A stretch of 64,000 bases of DNA from Serinicoccus hydrothermalis (GCF_001685415.1 NZ_CP014989.1:2108001-2172000), one strand, 5' to 3'. Positions 9,724 to 19,526 are shown, counted from the stretch's first letter. Notes: generated by a model not told the origin, from the sequence alone. A program made the numbers and translations.

Positions 9724-9775
9724 GAATTCGACTGCTGGAAACGTCGCCATGGCGAACATTCGAGAAGTCGAATTC
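9724..9775. repeat. 52-bp palindromic intergenic repeat, copy 1
   Basis: An imperfect palindrome running from GAATTC to GAATTC with CCATGG at its exact centre. Three further copies of the same length are at 19915, 19988 and 21159. Outer arms read GAATTCGACT and AGTCGAATTC. This copy sits between the convergent rplI and opu genes. Confidence 0.85.
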
Positions 9776-9800
9776 GTGCAGAGGGGCCGGTCGCCGGGGG

Positions 9801-10835
9801 TCAGTCGCCGGGAGCGAGGGCCTGGGCCTCCTGAGGGTCGGTGATGAAGCCCTCGTCCACGAGCCAGTCGAAGGCGACCTGCCCGGGCTCCTGGCCGTCG
9901 ACGTCGATCCGGGCGTTGAGCTCGAGCAGCACGTCGTCGGTCAGCGCCTCGCTGACCGGGGCGAAGAGCTGCTCGATCTGCGGGTACTGCTCGAGCACGT
10001 CCTCCTGGACCACCGGCGCGAGGTTGTATGCCGGGAAGAAGTCGCGGTCGTCCTCCAGCACGACGAGGTCGAGGGCCTGGATCCGGCCGTCGGTGGTGAA
10101 GACCTCGCCGAAGGTGCAGTCGCCCTGGGCGGTGGCGGCGTAGATGGCGCCGGTGTCGTAGAGCCGGACGTTGTCCTCCGGGACCCCGTCGCCGCGGGGG
10201 ATGTCGTAGGTCTCCAGCATGGGGTCGAAGCCGTCGTTGCGGTTGTTGAACTCCGACTCCACGCAGAACGTGCGCTCCTCCTCGGGGATGTCCTGGATCT
10301 CGGAGAGTTTCGTGATCCCGAGTTCCTCGGCGCTCTCCTGCGTCATCGCGAAGCCGTAGGTGTTGTTCATCGGCGCGGGCGGCAGCCAGGTGAGGCCGAA
10401 CTCGGCGTCGGCGTCCTTGACCGCCTGCCACTGCTCCTGCTCGTCGGGTATGGGGTCGGTCTCGCCGAGGTAGGCGATCCAGGCGGTCCCGGTGTACTCC
10501 CACACCATGTCCAGCTCGTCGCCGAGCAGCGCCTGCCGGGTGCTCGAGGAGCCGGGGATGTTGGTGTAGTCCTGGACCTGCGCCCCGGCCGACTTGAAGA
10601 GGATGACGGCCATCTTGCCGACGAGCAGCTGCTCGGAGAAGTTCTTGCTGCCGACGGCGATCTCGGCGTCGTCGAGCGGCTGCACGTCCGCCAGCGGCCC
10701 GGCCAGCTCGCCGCTGGGCACGAAGCCACCCCCGGTGCCCAGCCCGCACCCGGTCAGCCCGAGCGCCGCCAGCGCCGCGGCGGCCGCGCCGACGGTGCGC
10801 CCGCGCCTACCTCGTCCGCCCCGGTGCGCAGCCAT
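9801..10835 (-). CDS. Glycine betaine/choline-type ABC transporter substrate-binding lipoprotein
   Basis: A 344-residue secreted lipoprotein with a basic start, a hydrophobic stretch and lipobox LTGC (C30). The mature part begins EIAVGSKNFSEQLLVGKM, the hallmark of the ProX/OpuBC/OpuCC family that captures betaine, choline, carnitine or related solutes. The ligand box residues cannot be judged by eye. It is last in a four-gene operon, and its ATG overlaps the permease stop (TGATG). Ligand identity within the quaternary-amine group is undetermined. Confidence 0.85.
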   Translation of the reverse strand: MAAHRGGRGRRGRTVGAAAAALAALGLTGCGLGTGGGFVPSGELAGPLADVQPLDDAEIAVGSKNFSEQLLVGKMAVILFKSAGAQVQDYTNIPGSSSTRQALLGDELDMVWEYTGTAWIAYLGETDPIPDEQEQWQAVKDADAEFGLTWLPPAPMNNTYGFAMTQESAEELGITKLSEIQDIPEEERTFCVESEFNNRNDGFDPMLETYDIPRGDGVPEDNVRLYDTGAIYAATAQGDCTFGEVFTTDGRIQALDLVVLEDDRDFFPAYNLAPVVQEDVLEQYPQIEQLFAPVSEALTDDVLLELNARIDVDGQEPGQVAFDWLVDEGFITDPQEAQALAPGD

Positions 10836-11611
10836 CACGACATCCCCTTCGGTGTCGCGAGGAACTCCAGCACCCGCCCTGCCCAGTCCACGAGCAGCGC
10901 GAGCACGGCCATGAGCAGGCCCCCGCTGATGAGGATGGGGCTGCGGAAGAGCGTGATCCCGACGACGATGAGCGCCCCGAGACCACCGGCGCTGATGAAG
11001 GTGCCGAAGGCCGCGGTGCCGACCAGCAGGACCAGCGCGGTCCGGACGCCGGTCATGATGACCGGCATCGCCAGCGGCAGCTCCACCCGCCGCAGCACCG
11101 TCGCGTTGGACATCCCCATGCCGCGGGCCGCCTCGACCAGGGTCGGGTCGACCGACTGCAGCCCGACGATGGTGTTGCGCAGGACCGGCAGGAAGGAGTA
11201 GAGCGACAGCGCCAGGATCGCCGTCCAGAAGCCGAACGAGAGCCACATCGCGAAGAGCACGATGACACCGATGACCGGGGCGGCCTGCCCGGCGTTGGCG
11301 ACGCCGATGACGGGGGTGGCGAAGCGCTTCATGCCGGGCCGGGTCAGCGCGATGCCGATGGGGATGGCGGTGACGACGACGACGAGCGCGCCCACGACTG
11401 TCAGCAGCAGGTGCTCCCCGGTGAGGGTGAGGATGTTGCCCCAGGCCAGCGCGCGCTGCTCGATGTCGTCGAGATCGGCGGTCGCGCGCCAGATCGCCCA
11501 CGCGACGAGCACGACGGTGCACAGGATCGGTAGACCCAGGAGCAGCCCGAGATCCTCCCGGGACAGTCGGGCCCGTTTCGTGGAGGAGGCCGTGGCCGTG
11601 TCGGTCGACAT
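10835..11611 (-). CDS. Opu-type ABC transporter permease (second)
   Basis: A 258-residue inner-membrane protein with six or seven hydrophobic helices and the EAA loop VDPTLVEAARGMGMSNATVLRRVELPLAMPVIMTGV, typical of the OpuBB/OpuBD BPD-transport group. It is paired with the permease encoded upstream on the other side of the ATPase gene, giving a heterodimeric channel. Six bases separate it from the ATPase stop. Confidence 0.85.
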   Translation of the reverse strand: MSTDTATASSTKRARLSREDLGLLLGLPILCTVVLVAWAIWRATADLDDIEQRALAWGNILTLTGEHLLLTVVGALVVVVTAIPIGIALTRPGMKRFATPVIGVANAGQAAPVIGVIVLFAMWLSFGFWTAILALSLYSFLPVLRNTIVGLQSVDPTLVEAARGMGMSNATVLRRVELPLAMPVIMTGVRTALVLLVGTAAFGTFISAGGLGALIVVGITLFRSPILISGGLLMAVLALLVDWAGRVLEFLATPKGMS

Positions 11612-11616
11612 GGGGC

Positions 11617-12894
11617 TCAGCCGTCCTCGCCGTCGGGGGCCCCGGACCCCGCGGAGGCCCCAGCGGTGGCCTCCTCGAGGTCGGCGTCGTCGGGCGCCTG
11701 GGCGATGGCGTCCCCGCTGCTGCCCTGGGCCTGCTGGTTCTTGCTCGTGATGAGCGAGGTGACGGCGGAGAAGGTCGCGACGCCCGCATACCGGTCCTGG
11801 GCGCCGGTGACGGGCACCCCGTCGTGGGTGGAGACGAGCATCGAGTCGAGGGCGTCGTTGAGGGTCGCCTGCTGACTGATCGTGAGCAGGTCCCGGTCCT
11901 CGTCCGGCTCGCGCACGGTCTCGCCCTGCAGCGCGCGGAGCCACAGCCAGTCGATGGGCCGCTCCTGCTCGTCCAGGACGACGACCGAGGTATGCCCGGC
12001 GCGGCTCGCCCGCTCCTTCGCGTCCGCGACCGACTCACCGACCTTCACGCTGGTCTGGGGGAAGAGCTCCACCTCGGCCACGCGGGACAGGCTGAGCGCC
12101 TTCAGCGCGGAGCCGGCCCCGACGAAGTCCTCGACGAAGGTGTTGGCGGGGGCGGCGAGGACGTTCTCGGGGGTGTCGTACTGCGCGATCTTGGCGCCCT
12201 CGGTGAGGATGAGGATCCGGTCGCCGAGCTTGACCGCCTCGTCGATGTCGTGGGTGACGCAGACGATCGTCTTGCGCAGCGCCTCCTGGATGGAGAGCAG
12301 CTCGTCCTGCAGCCGCTGCCGGGTGATCGGGTCCACCGCACCGAAGGGCTCGTCCATGAGGATGACCGGGGGGTCGGCCGCGAGCCCGCGGGCCACGCCC
12401 ACGCGCTGCTGCTGGCCGCCGGAGAGCTCGCGGGGGAAGCGGTCGCGGTAGCGGTCCGGCTTCAGCCCGACGAGGTCGAGCAGCTCGTCGACGCGCTTGG
12501 CGGTCCGCTCCTTGTCCCAGCCGAGCAGCCCGGGCACGAGCGCGATGTTCTGCTTGACCGTCATGTGCGGGAAGAGCGAGCCGCCCTGGATGACGTAGCC
12601 GACGTGGCGCCGCAGCTCGTCGGCGTTCTTCTGCCGGATGTCCTCGCCGTCGATGGTGATGGTGCCCGACGTCGGCTCGTGCAGCCGGTTGATCATCTTG
12701 AGCGAGGTGGTCTTGCCGCAGCCGGAGGGGCCGACGAACATGACGATCTCGCCGGCGGGGATCGTCAGGGAGAGGTGGTCGACGGCGGGACCGGAGGTGC
12801 CGGCATACGTCTTGACGATGTCGTCGAAGACGATCTCGACCCCGCTGACGGCGTCGTCGCGCCCGGTGGACCTGGAGCTGGTGGACTGGGTCAT
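11617..12894 (-). CDS. Opu-type ABC transporter ATPase with CBS domains
   Basis: A 425-residue ATPase. Walker A is GPSGCGKTT (~55-63), the signature LSGGQQQRVGVARGL, and Walker B with D-loop VILMDEPFGAVDPITR. After ~residue 270 comes a CBS pair (ASRAGHTSVVVLDEQERPIDWL and DALDSMLVSTHDGVPVTGAQDRYAGVATFSAV in two blocks), which in OpuA senses ionic strength or cyclic nucleotides. The ATG at 12894 overlaps the upstream permease stop by four bases (ATGA). The carboxy tail is acidic and low in complexity. Confidence 0.88.
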   Translation of the reverse strand: MTQSTSSRSTGRDDAVSGVEIVFDDIVKTYAGTSGPAVDHLSLTIPAGEIVMFVGPSGCGKTTSLKMINRLHEPTSGTITIDGEDIRQKNADELRRHVGYVIQGGSLFPHMTVKQNIALVPGLLGWDKERTAKRVDELLDLVGLKPDRYRDRFPRELSGGQQQRVGVARGLAADPPVILMDEPFGAVDPITRQRLQDELLSIQEALRKTIVCVTHDIDEAVKLGDRILILTEGAKIAQYDTPENVLAAPANTFVEDFVGAGSALKALSLSRVAEVELFPQTSVKVGESVADAKERASRAGHTSVVVLDEQERPIDWLWLRALQGETVREPDEDRDLLTISQQATLNDALDSMLVSTHDGVPVTGAQDRYAGVATFSAVTSLITSKNQQAQGSSGDAIAQAPDDADLEEATAGASAGSGAPDGEDG

Positions 12895-13535
12895 GAGACG
12901 CGGATCCCCTTCGAGGTGGTCACCCACCCGAGCGCCAGCAGGAGCGCGTCGAGCAGGAGGGCGAGGACGATGATGGCGATGGTGGCGACGAGGGCGTAGT
13001 TGACGGCGTTGACGCCGCCGATCTGGGTGAGGCCGGTGAAGATGTAGCTGCCGAGCCCGGGGCCCAGGGCGTACGCCGCGATCGCGGCGACCCCCATGGA
13101 CATCTGGGTGGAGACCCGGAGCCCGGCGAGGATGACCGGCCAGGCGAGCGGCAGCCGGACCCGGCGGAAGGTCGTCCAGGGGCTCATGCCCATGCCGCGC
13201 GCGGACTCCACGAGGTTGCGGTCGACCCCCTTGAGCCCGACCACCGCGTTGCGCAGGATCGGCAGGCTGGCGTAGAAGGTGACCACCACGACCGCGGGGA
13301 TGGTGCCGATGCCGACGATGGGCAGCATGATGCCGAGGAGGGCGAGCGAGGGGATCGTCAGCCCCACGCTGCTGACGAAGTTGGCCACCGGCTCGAGCCG
13401 TCGGTAGCTGGTGACCAGCAGCGCGATCGCGATGGCGATGACCGTCGCCAGGGCGACGGACTGCACCACCAGGCTCACGTGCTGGTAGGACCGGTAGGCG
13501 ATGTCCAGCCAGCGGTCGGTGACGAACTGCCACAC
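12891..13535 (-). CDS. Opu-type ABC transporter permease (first)
   Basis: A 214-residue permease and the first gene of the operon. The EAA loop reads GVDRNLVESARGMGMSPWTTFRRVRLPLAWPVILAG. The start is GTG at 13535 (VWQFVTDRWLDIAYRSYQH), chosen because GGGGAGGTG lies just upstream and family members start this way. Longer in-frame extensions upstream have no transporter character. The operon diverges from the Mrp operon, with about 190 bases between them. Confidence 0.83.
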   Translation of the reverse strand: MWQFVTDRWLDIAYRSYQHVSLVVQSVALATVIAIAIALLVTSYRRLEPVANFVSSVGLTIPSLALLGIMLPIVGIGTIPAVVVVTFYASLPILRNAVVGLKGVDRNLVESARGMGMSPWTTFRRVRLPLAWPVILAGLRVSTQMSMGVAAIAAYALGPGLGSYIFTGLTQIGGVNAVNYALVATIAIIVLALLLDALLLALGWVTTSKGIRVS

Positions 13536-13728
13536 AGCACACACCTCCCCGTCGGGATCTCGGCTCTGAGTCGGCGACCATGACGCCGCGTCAACCCCAT
13601 ATATGCGGGTCCGGGCCGACATTGCAAGCGGAAGCGGTAGGTCGCACGCCGTCCGGGCGAAGGTCCGGAGGGCCCCACTCCCTCGGATAGACTTGGGGGA
13701 CACGTCATACAGGTTCCGGGAGGTCAGC
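13536..13728. promoter_or_regulatory. Divergent opu / mrp promoter region
   Basis: Contains the opu ribosome-binding site (GGGGAGGTG on the minus strand) and the mrp site GGGAGGT just before 13729. A possible -10 for mrp is TAGACT at about 13687-13692. No clear -35 or operator was recognised. Both operons serve osmotic or salt stress, so shared control is plausible. Confidence 0.35.
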
Positions 13729-16635
13729 ATGGTCCTGACCTTCATCGGAATGCACCTGCTCGCCGCGGTCCTCGCCGGACCGCTGGTGCGGACGCTGGGG
13801 AGGTGGGGTTTCGCCGTCCTGGCGCTGGTCCCGGCGGCGACCGCGGCGTGGATGCTGACGGCGCTGTCCGGCCCCGTGCGGGTCGAGCGGACGGGGTGGG
13901 TCGCCGAGCTCGGCCTGGAGCTGTCCTTCCGGCTGGACCCGCTCGCGGTGGTCATGAGCCTCGTCGTCGCCGCCGTCGGGGCGCTGGTCCTGCTCTACTG
14001 CTGCGCCTACATCGACCCCCGCTCCACCGACGGGGACCCCCGGCTGCTGGGCGCGGCGCTCGTCGGCTTCGCCGGCGCGATGCTCGGCCTGGTCACGACG
14101 GACGACCTGCTCCTGCTCTACGTCTTCTGGGAGATCACGACGGTCCTGTCCTACCTGCTCGTCGGCTACCTGACGACGAGCGCGGTCAGCACCAGGGCGG
14201 CGCGCCAGGCGCTCATCGTCACGGCTGCCGGCGGCCTGACGATGCTCGTGGGGCTGGTCCTGCTGGGTGAGAGCGCCGGGACCTACCGCATCAGCGAGCT
14301 CCTCGCCGGGCCCCGGCCCGCCACCGCCGCCGTCGCCTGGGGCGTCGGGCTCCTCCTCGTGGGCGCGGTGACCAAGTCGGCGCTGGTGCCTTTCCACTTC
14401 TGGCTGCCGGGCGCCATGGCGGCGCCGACCCCGGTCAGCGCCTACCTCCACGCCGCGGCGATGGTCAAGGCGGGGGTCTACCTCGTCGCGCGCTTCGCGC
14501 CGGGGTATGCCGACCTGCCGGTCTGGCAGGTCACGGTGCTCCTCCTCGGGTCGGCGACGATGCTGCTGGGCGGGTTCCGGGCGACTCGGCAGACCGACCT
14601 CAAGCTGCTGCTGGCCTACGGGACGGTGAGCCAGCTGGGCATGCTCGTGCTGCTGGTGGGCTACGGCAACGAGGCGGCCGCGCTCGCCGGCCTCACGCTG
14701 GTCGTGTCGCACGCGCTCTTCAAGTCCTCGCTCTTCCTCGCCACCGGGGCGATCGACCACGCGACCGGCACCCGGGACATCCGGGTGCTGCACGGGGTCG
14801 CGCGTGCCGCGCCCTGGCTGACCGTGGCCGGGGTGCTGGCGGCCCTGTCGATGGCCGGGCTGCCCGCCCTCATCGGCTTCGTCGGCAAGGAGGCGGCCCT
14901 CGGTGCCCTGCTGGAGCCGCCGAACGGGTGGGTGTCGCTGCAGGGGGTCGCCGCCGTGTCCTTCGTCGCCGGGTCGGTCCTCACCGTGGCCTACTCCGCC
15001 CGCTTCGTCGTGGGGGCCTTCGGGCCCGGCACGGGCTCCGGCTCCGAGGACGCCGGGCACGGCTGGCACGCCCCCGGGCCGCTCCTCGTCGGGATCCCGC
15101 TCGTGCTGGCGCTCGGCGGCCTGGTGATGGGGGTGACCTCGCTCTCGCTCGAGGAGGTGCTGGCCGGGCATACCTCCACCGTGACGCTGCTCCCCGGGCC
15201 CGAGGTGCACCTCGGCCTGTGGCACGGACTCTCCCTGCCGCTGCTGGTCTCGGTCTGCGTGTGGGGCCTCGGCGCGCTCTGGTGGTGGCGGACCCGCGAC
15301 CCGGCCGGCCCGGTCTCCCCGCTCGTCCGCGTGGACGCCGGCCGCGCCTACGACGCGCTGATGCGCGGCGTGGACCGGACCGCGCTGGAGAGCACCGGCT
15401 TCCTGTCGCGGGGCTCGCTGCCGGCGCTGCTGGGGACGATCCTCCTGGTCGTGCTCGTGCTGCCCGGGTTGCAGCTCGTGCTCGGCGGGACGACCTGGCC
15501 CTCGTCCGCGCAGCTGCGGGTGGCCGACGGCGCGGCCCAGGTGTCGGTCGCCCTCATCGTCGTCGCGGCCGCGATCCTCGCGACCCGGGCCCGGCGCCGG
15601 CTGCGGGCCGTCTTCCTCGTCGGGGTCACCGGCTACGGCTGCGCCATGCTCTTCCTGCTGCACGGGGCGCCGGACCTGGCCCTCACCCAGCTCCTCGTCG
15701 AGACGGTCTCGCTCGTGGTCCTCGTGCTCGTCCTGCGGCGGCTGTCCGGACGCTTCCCGGACGACCCGAGCGTGCTCACCCGGCGGCTGCGGGCCGCCCT
15801 GGGTGCCGGGGTCGGGCTGGTGGTCGGCCTGCTCGCCGTCGTCGCCACCTCCTCCCGCATCCACGAGCCGGCGGGAGCCGGCCTGCCCGAGCGCTCGGTC
15901 GACTACGGCGCCGGTAAGAACATCGTCAACGTCATCCTCGTGGACATCCGCGCGTGGGACACCATGGGCGAGCTCTCCGTGGTCCTGGCCTGCGCCACCG
16001 GCGTGGCGAGCCTGGTGTGGCTGCGCGAGGAGGCGCTCGAGGGCGTCCGCAAGGGCCTGCAGTCCGCCCGCGGGGCCCGGGCCGGGTGGCGCAGCCCGCC
16101 GACCCCGACGGACACGGGGTCGCTGCCCACCAGCCAGTGGATCGCCATGGGCGACCGGCTCGACCCGCAGCGGCGCTCGGTGATCCTGGAGATCGTCACC
16201 CGGCTGGTCTTCCACACCATCCTGCTCTGGTCGGTCTACCTGCTGCTGGCCGGGCACAACCAGCCCGGCGGGGGCTTCGCGGCCGGGATCGTGGCCGGGC
16301 TGGCGCTGTGCCTGCGGTTCCTGGCGGGCCGGGGCTACGAGCTGCGCGCCGCGCTGCCGGTGATGCCCGCGGCGGTGCTCGGCACCGGGTTGTTCATCGC
16401 CGCCGGGTCGGCCGTGATCCCGATGCTCCTGGGTTCGCCGGCGCTGCGCACCTGGGACGCCTACCTCACGATCCCGCTGGTCGGGGAGGTGCACCTGGTC
16501 ACCTCGCTGCTCTTCGACCTCGGGGTCTACCTCGTGGTGATCGGGCTCATGCTCGACGTGCTGCGCAGCCTGGGCTCCGGGCTGGATGCGCAGATCGCGA
16601 CCGAGCGCGAGACGGCGGGGAGGGGGACCCGATGA
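13729..16635 (+). CDS. mrpA: Mrp antiporter subunit A fused to MrpB
   Basis: A 968-residue membrane protein. Residues ~1-780 are MrpA, related to NADH dehydrogenase NuoL: ~20 helices with WEITTVLSYLLVGY, the proton-channel helix AVTKSALVPFHFWLPGAMAAPTPVSAYLHAAAMVKAG, and the ALTQLLVETVSLVVLVLVLRRL segment. The last ~150 residues, after LDPQRRSVILEIVTRLVFHTILL, match MrpB (LLAGHNQPGGGFAAGIVAGLALCLRFLAGRG). No separate mrpB gene follows, so this is the fused form seen in many actinobacteria. It exchanges cytoplasmic Na+ for protons in a complex with subunits C-G, all encoded next with four-base overlaps. Confidence 0.92.
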   Translation: MVLTFIGMHLLAAVLAGPLVRTLGRWGFAVLALVPAATAAWMLTALSGPVRVERTGWVAELGLELSFRLDPLAVVMSLVVAAVGALVLLYCCAYIDPRSTDGDPRLLGAALVGFAGAMLGLVTTDDLLLLYVFWEITTVLSYLLVGYLTTSAVSTRAARQALIVTAAGGLTMLVGLVLLGESAGTYRISELLAGPRPATAAVAWGVGLLLVGAVTKSALVPFHFWLPGAMAAPTPVSAYLHAAAMVKAGVYLVARFAPGYADLPVWQVTVLLLGSATMLLGGFRATRQTDLKLLLAYGTVSQLGMLVLLVGYGNEAAALAGLTLVVSHALFKSSLFLATGAIDHATGTRDIRVLHGVARAAPWLTVAGVLAALSMAGLPALIGFVGKEAALGALLEPPNGWVSLQGVAAVSFVAGSVLTVAYSARFVVGAFGPGTGSGSEDAGHGWHAPGPLLVGIPLVLALGGLVMGVTSLSLEEVLAGHTSTVTLLPGPEVHLGLWHGLSLPLLVSVCVWGLGALWWWRTRDPAGPVSPLVRVDAGRAYDALMRGVDRTALESTGFLSRGSLPALLGTILLVVLVLPGLQLVLGGTTWPSSAQLRVADGAAQVSVALIVVAAAILATRARRRLRAVFLVGVTGYGCAMLFLLHGAPDLALTQLLVETVSLVVLVLVLRRLSGRFPDDPSVLTRRLRAALGAGVGLVVGLLAVVATSSRIHEPAGAGLPERSVDYGAGKNIVNVILVDIRAWDTMGELSVVLACATGVASLVWLREEALEGVRKGLQSARGARAGWRSPPTPTDTGSLPTSQWIAMGDRLDPQRRSVILEIVTRLVFHTILLWSVYLLLAGHNQPGGGFAAGIVAGLALCLRFLAGRGYELRAALPVMPAAVLGTGLFIAAGSAVIPMLLGSPALRTWDAYLTIPLVGEVHLVTSLLFDLGVYLVVIGLMLDVLRSLGSGLDAQIATERETAGRGTR

Positions 16636-17054
16636 GCGTCAACCTCACCCTCGTCCTCGTGGCCAGCGTGCTCGTGGGCGCAGGGGCATACCTCTTCCTG
16701 TCACGCTCGCTCATCCGCGCGCTCATGGGCTTCCTGCTCATGGGCAACGGCGTCAACCTGTTCTTCGTCATCGGCTCGGGACCGCCCGGGTCGCCGCCGA
16801 TCGTGGGCGCCGAGGACGGCGGGCCGATGGCCGACCCGATCCCGCAGGCCCTCGTGCTCACGGCGATCGTCATCACCCTGGCGATGACCGCCTTCGTGCT
16901 CGCGCTGGCGCACCGCAGCTGGCAGGTGGCCCGGGACGACCTCGTCCCCGACGACACCGAGTCGGCCCGCATCCACGCGCGCTCCGAGGCCGAGGACGGC
17001 GACGAAGAGGCATACGACGAGACCGACGACACGACCGGGGAGGAGGCGCGGTGA
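16632..17054 (+). CDS. mrpC: Mrp antiporter subunit C
   Basis: A 140-residue NuoK-like subunit: three helices with LSRSLIRALMGFLLMGNGVNLFF and DPIPQALVLTAIVITLAMTAFVLALAHR. It carries an acidic ~35-residue cytoplasmic tail not needed by the family. ATG overlaps the mrpA stop (ATGA). Confidence 0.92.
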   Translation: MSVNLTLVLVASVLVGAGAYLFLSRSLIRALMGFLLMGNGVNLFFVIGSGPPGSPPIVGAEDGGPMADPIPQALVLTAIVITLAMTAFVLALAHRSWQVARDDLVPDDTESARIHARSEAEDGDEEAYDETDDTTGEEAR

Positions 17055-18604
17055 GCCCGGACTACACCCCGCTGGTGCCGCTCATGGTGGTGCTGCCGCT
17101 CATCGGCGCCGGCCTGACCCTGGCCGCGGCGCGCCGGACCGCGGTGCAGCGCGCCGTGAGCCTCACCGTCCTCGTCGGGATGACGGGGATGGCGGCGGTG
17201 CTGCTGTGGGCGGCCGACACCCAGGGCCCGCAGGTGGTCTTCGTCGGGGGCTGGACCGCGACCGAGGGCATCGTGCTCGTCGTGGACCGCCTGGCCGCCC
17301 TCATGATCATCGTGTCCAGCGTGGTCATGCTCGCGGTGCTGTCCTACTCGATCGGGCAGGGGGCGAGCAGCTTCGACGAGGAGAGCGACGGGCAGTCCCC
17401 GCTGCCGGTCTTCCACCCCGCCCTGCTCGTGCTCGCGGCGGGGGTCACGACGACCTTCATCTCCGGCGACCTGTTCCACCTCTACGTCGGCTTCGAGATG
17501 CTGCTGTCGGCGAGCTTCGTGCTCCTCACGCTCGGGGGCACGGTGGAGCGGGTCCGCGCCGGCACGACCTACGTCCTCGTGTCGCTGCTCAGCTCGCTGA
17601 TCTTCCTGGCCGCGATCGGCCTGGTGTATGCCGCGACCGGCACGATCAACCTGGCGCTGCTCAGCGAGCGGTTGGGCGAGATCTCGCTCGGGACGGTGGC
17701 GCTGCTCAACCTCATGCTGCTCATCGGCTTCGCGGTCAAGGCCGCCGTCTTCCCGATGTCCGGGTGGCTGCCCGAGTCCTACCCGACCGCGCCCGCACCG
17801 GTGACCGCCGTCTTCGCCGGGCTGCTGACCAAGGTCGGCGTCTACGCGATGATCCGCACCCAGACGCTGCTCTTCCCGCAGGCACGCTTCGACGACCTGC
17901 TGCTCGTGGCCGCCCTGCTGACGATGATCGTGGGGATCCTGGGTGCCATCGCGCAGGACGACATCAAACGGATGCTCAGCTTCACCCTCGTCAGCCACAT
18001 CGGCTTCCTCATCTTCGGCATCGCGCTCGGGAGCACGCACGGGCTGGCCTCGGCGATCTTCTACGTCATCCACCACATCACCGTGCAGACCACGCTCTTC
18101 CTCGTCCTGGGCCTGGTCGAGCGGGTCGGCGGGTCCTCGGACACGACCAAGCTCGGCGACCTGGCGCGGATCTCCCCGGTCGTGGGGGTGCTCTTCTTCA
18201 TCCCCGCGATGAACCTCGCCGGCATCCCTCCCTTCAGCGGCTTCCTCGGCAAGGTGGGGCTGGTGCAGGCGGGGGTCGAGCAGGGGTCGTGGCTGGCGCT
18301 GGTGCTCGTCGCCGGGTCGGTGCTGACCTCGCTGCTCACGCTGTATGCCGTCGCGCGGGTCTGGGGGCGCGCCTTCTGGTCCGAGAACGTCGCCGGCGTC
18401 ACCGGTCGCGGGCCGCTGCGGGGCGGGCACCACATGGCCCTGGGTGCCGGGGTGCTGGTGCCGACGGCCGCTCTGGTGGTGGTCGGGCTGGCGCTGACCG
18501 TGCTCGCCGGTCCGCTCTTCGACGTCGCGACGCGGGCGGCGGCCGACCTCACGCTGCGCGACCCCTACCTGGTGGCCGTGCTCGGGGACGGGGGCCGGCC
18601 GTGA
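17051..18604 (+). CDS. mrpD: Mrp antiporter subunit D
   Basis: A 517-residue NuoM/N-like subunit with ~14 helices. It has the conserved FHLYVGFEMLLSASFVLLTLGG glutamate helix and VKAAVFPMSGWLPESYPTAPAPVTAVFAGLLTKVGVYAMIR lysine helix of the ion channel, and IPAMNLAGIPPFSGFLGKVGL. The GTG start overlaps the mrpC stop (GTGA). It is part of the seven-subunit-equivalent Mrp complex. Confidence 0.92.
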   Translation: MSPDYTPLVPLMVVLPLIGAGLTLAAARRTAVQRAVSLTVLVGMTGMAAVLLWAADTQGPQVVFVGGWTATEGIVLVVDRLAALMIIVSSVVMLAVLSYSIGQGASSFDEESDGQSPLPVFHPALLVLAAGVTTTFISGDLFHLYVGFEMLLSASFVLLTLGGTVERVRAGTTYVLVSLLSSLIFLAAIGLVYAATGTINLALLSERLGEISLGTVALLNLMLLIGFAVKAAVFPMSGWLPESYPTAPAPVTAVFAGLLTKVGVYAMIRTQTLLFPQARFDDLLLVAALLTMIVGILGAIAQDDIKRMLSFTLVSHIGFLIFGIALGSTHGLASAIFYVIHHITVQTTLFLVLGLVERVGGSSDTTKLGDLARISPVVGVLFFIPAMNLAGIPPFSGFLGKVGLVQAGVEQGSWLALVLVAGSVLTSLLTLYAVARVWGRAFWSENVAGVTGRGPLRGGHHMALGAGVLVPTAALVVVGLALTVLAGPLFDVATRAAADLTLRDPYLVAVLGDGGRP

Positions 18605-19206
18605 GCGGGGAGGGAGCGGGTGCGCGCGCCCGGCAGGGTCGGGCCTGGAGCAGGCTGCCCCGGGTCTCGCCGGCGGCCGTGGCGTGGCTGACGGCGGTCT
18701 GGGTGCTGCTCTGGGGCAGCCTCAACGTCCTCAACGTGCTCGGCGGGGTGCTGGTGGCGCTCGTCGTGCTCATCCTCTTCCCGCTGCCCCGGGTGGACCT
18801 GCGGCTGCGGCTGCGCCCGGTGGCCTTCGTGGTGCTCGTCGTGCGCTTCCTCGTGGACCTCGTGCGGGCCTCGGTCGAGGTCGCCTGGCTGGCGGTGCGG
18901 CCCGGGCCGGTGACCCGGGGCGTGGTCATGGACCTGGGGCTCGCCGGCGACGACGCCTTCCTGCAGACGCTCACCGCCGAGATGGTCTCGCTCGTCCCCG
19001 GCTCGGTGGTCATCGACCTCGAGCCCAGCACCCGGCTGCTGACCCTGCACGCCCTCGGCGTCCGGAGCCGGGCCCAGGCGGAGCGGGTGCGGCACAAGGT
19101 GCGGGCGCAGGAGGCGCGGGTGCTGCGGGCGCTGCACCCCGACCCGGAGGCGCTGCTGGACCCGCGGCGGCGACGGCATACCTCGGACGCGGAGGAGACC
19201 CGATGA
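18601..19206 (+). CDS. mrpE: Mrp antiporter subunit E
   Basis: A 201-residue subunit with two N-terminal helices and the family core RFLVDLVRASVEVAWLAVRPG, then ADNAFLQTL-like text (DDAFLQTLTAEMVSLVPGSVVIDLEP), the MrpE signature. A basic-acidic tail of ~30 residues follows. GTG overlaps the mrpD stop. Confidence 0.9.
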   Translation: MSGEGAGARARQGRAWSRLPRVSPAAVAWLTAVWVLLWGSLNVLNVLGGVLVALVVLILFPLPRVDLRLRLRPVAFVVLVVRFLVDLVRASVEVAWLAVRPGPVTRGVVMDLGLAGDDAFLQTLTAEMVSLVPGSVVIDLEPSTRLLTLHALGVRSRAQAERVRHKVRAQEARVLRALHPDPEALLDPRRRRHTSDAEETR

Positions 19207-19526
19207 ACCTGGACCTGCTCGAGGTGGTCCTGACGTGGCTCGTCGGGGGGCTGCTCGCGGCCTCCGCGGCCCTGACCCTGGTGCGCATCACCATCGGGCC
19301 GAGCGTGCTCGACCGGGTGATCGCCACCGATGTGCTCGTCTCGATCGTCGTCTGCGCGCTCGGGGCGTATGCCGCGCTGACCGACGCCTGGACGACCCTG
19401 CCGCTGCTCATCTCGCTGTCGCTGGTCGGCTTCCTCGGGTCGGTCGCCGTGGCGCGCTTCGTGGCCCGCGACCGGGATGCCCCGGCGCCGGACCCGGTGC
19501 CCGACCGGCTGGAGGAGGGCCCGTGA
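19203..19526 (+). CDS. mrpF: Mrp antiporter subunit F
   Basis: A 107-residue three-helix subunit. TLVRITIGPSVLDRVIATDVL is the MrpF signature. ATG overlaps the mrpE stop (ATGA). Confidence 0.92.
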   Translation: MNLDLLEVVLTWLVGGLLAASAALTLVRITIGPSVLDRVIATDVLVSIVVCALGAYAALTDAWTTLPLLISLSLVGFLGSVAVARFVARDRDAPAPDPVPDRLEEGP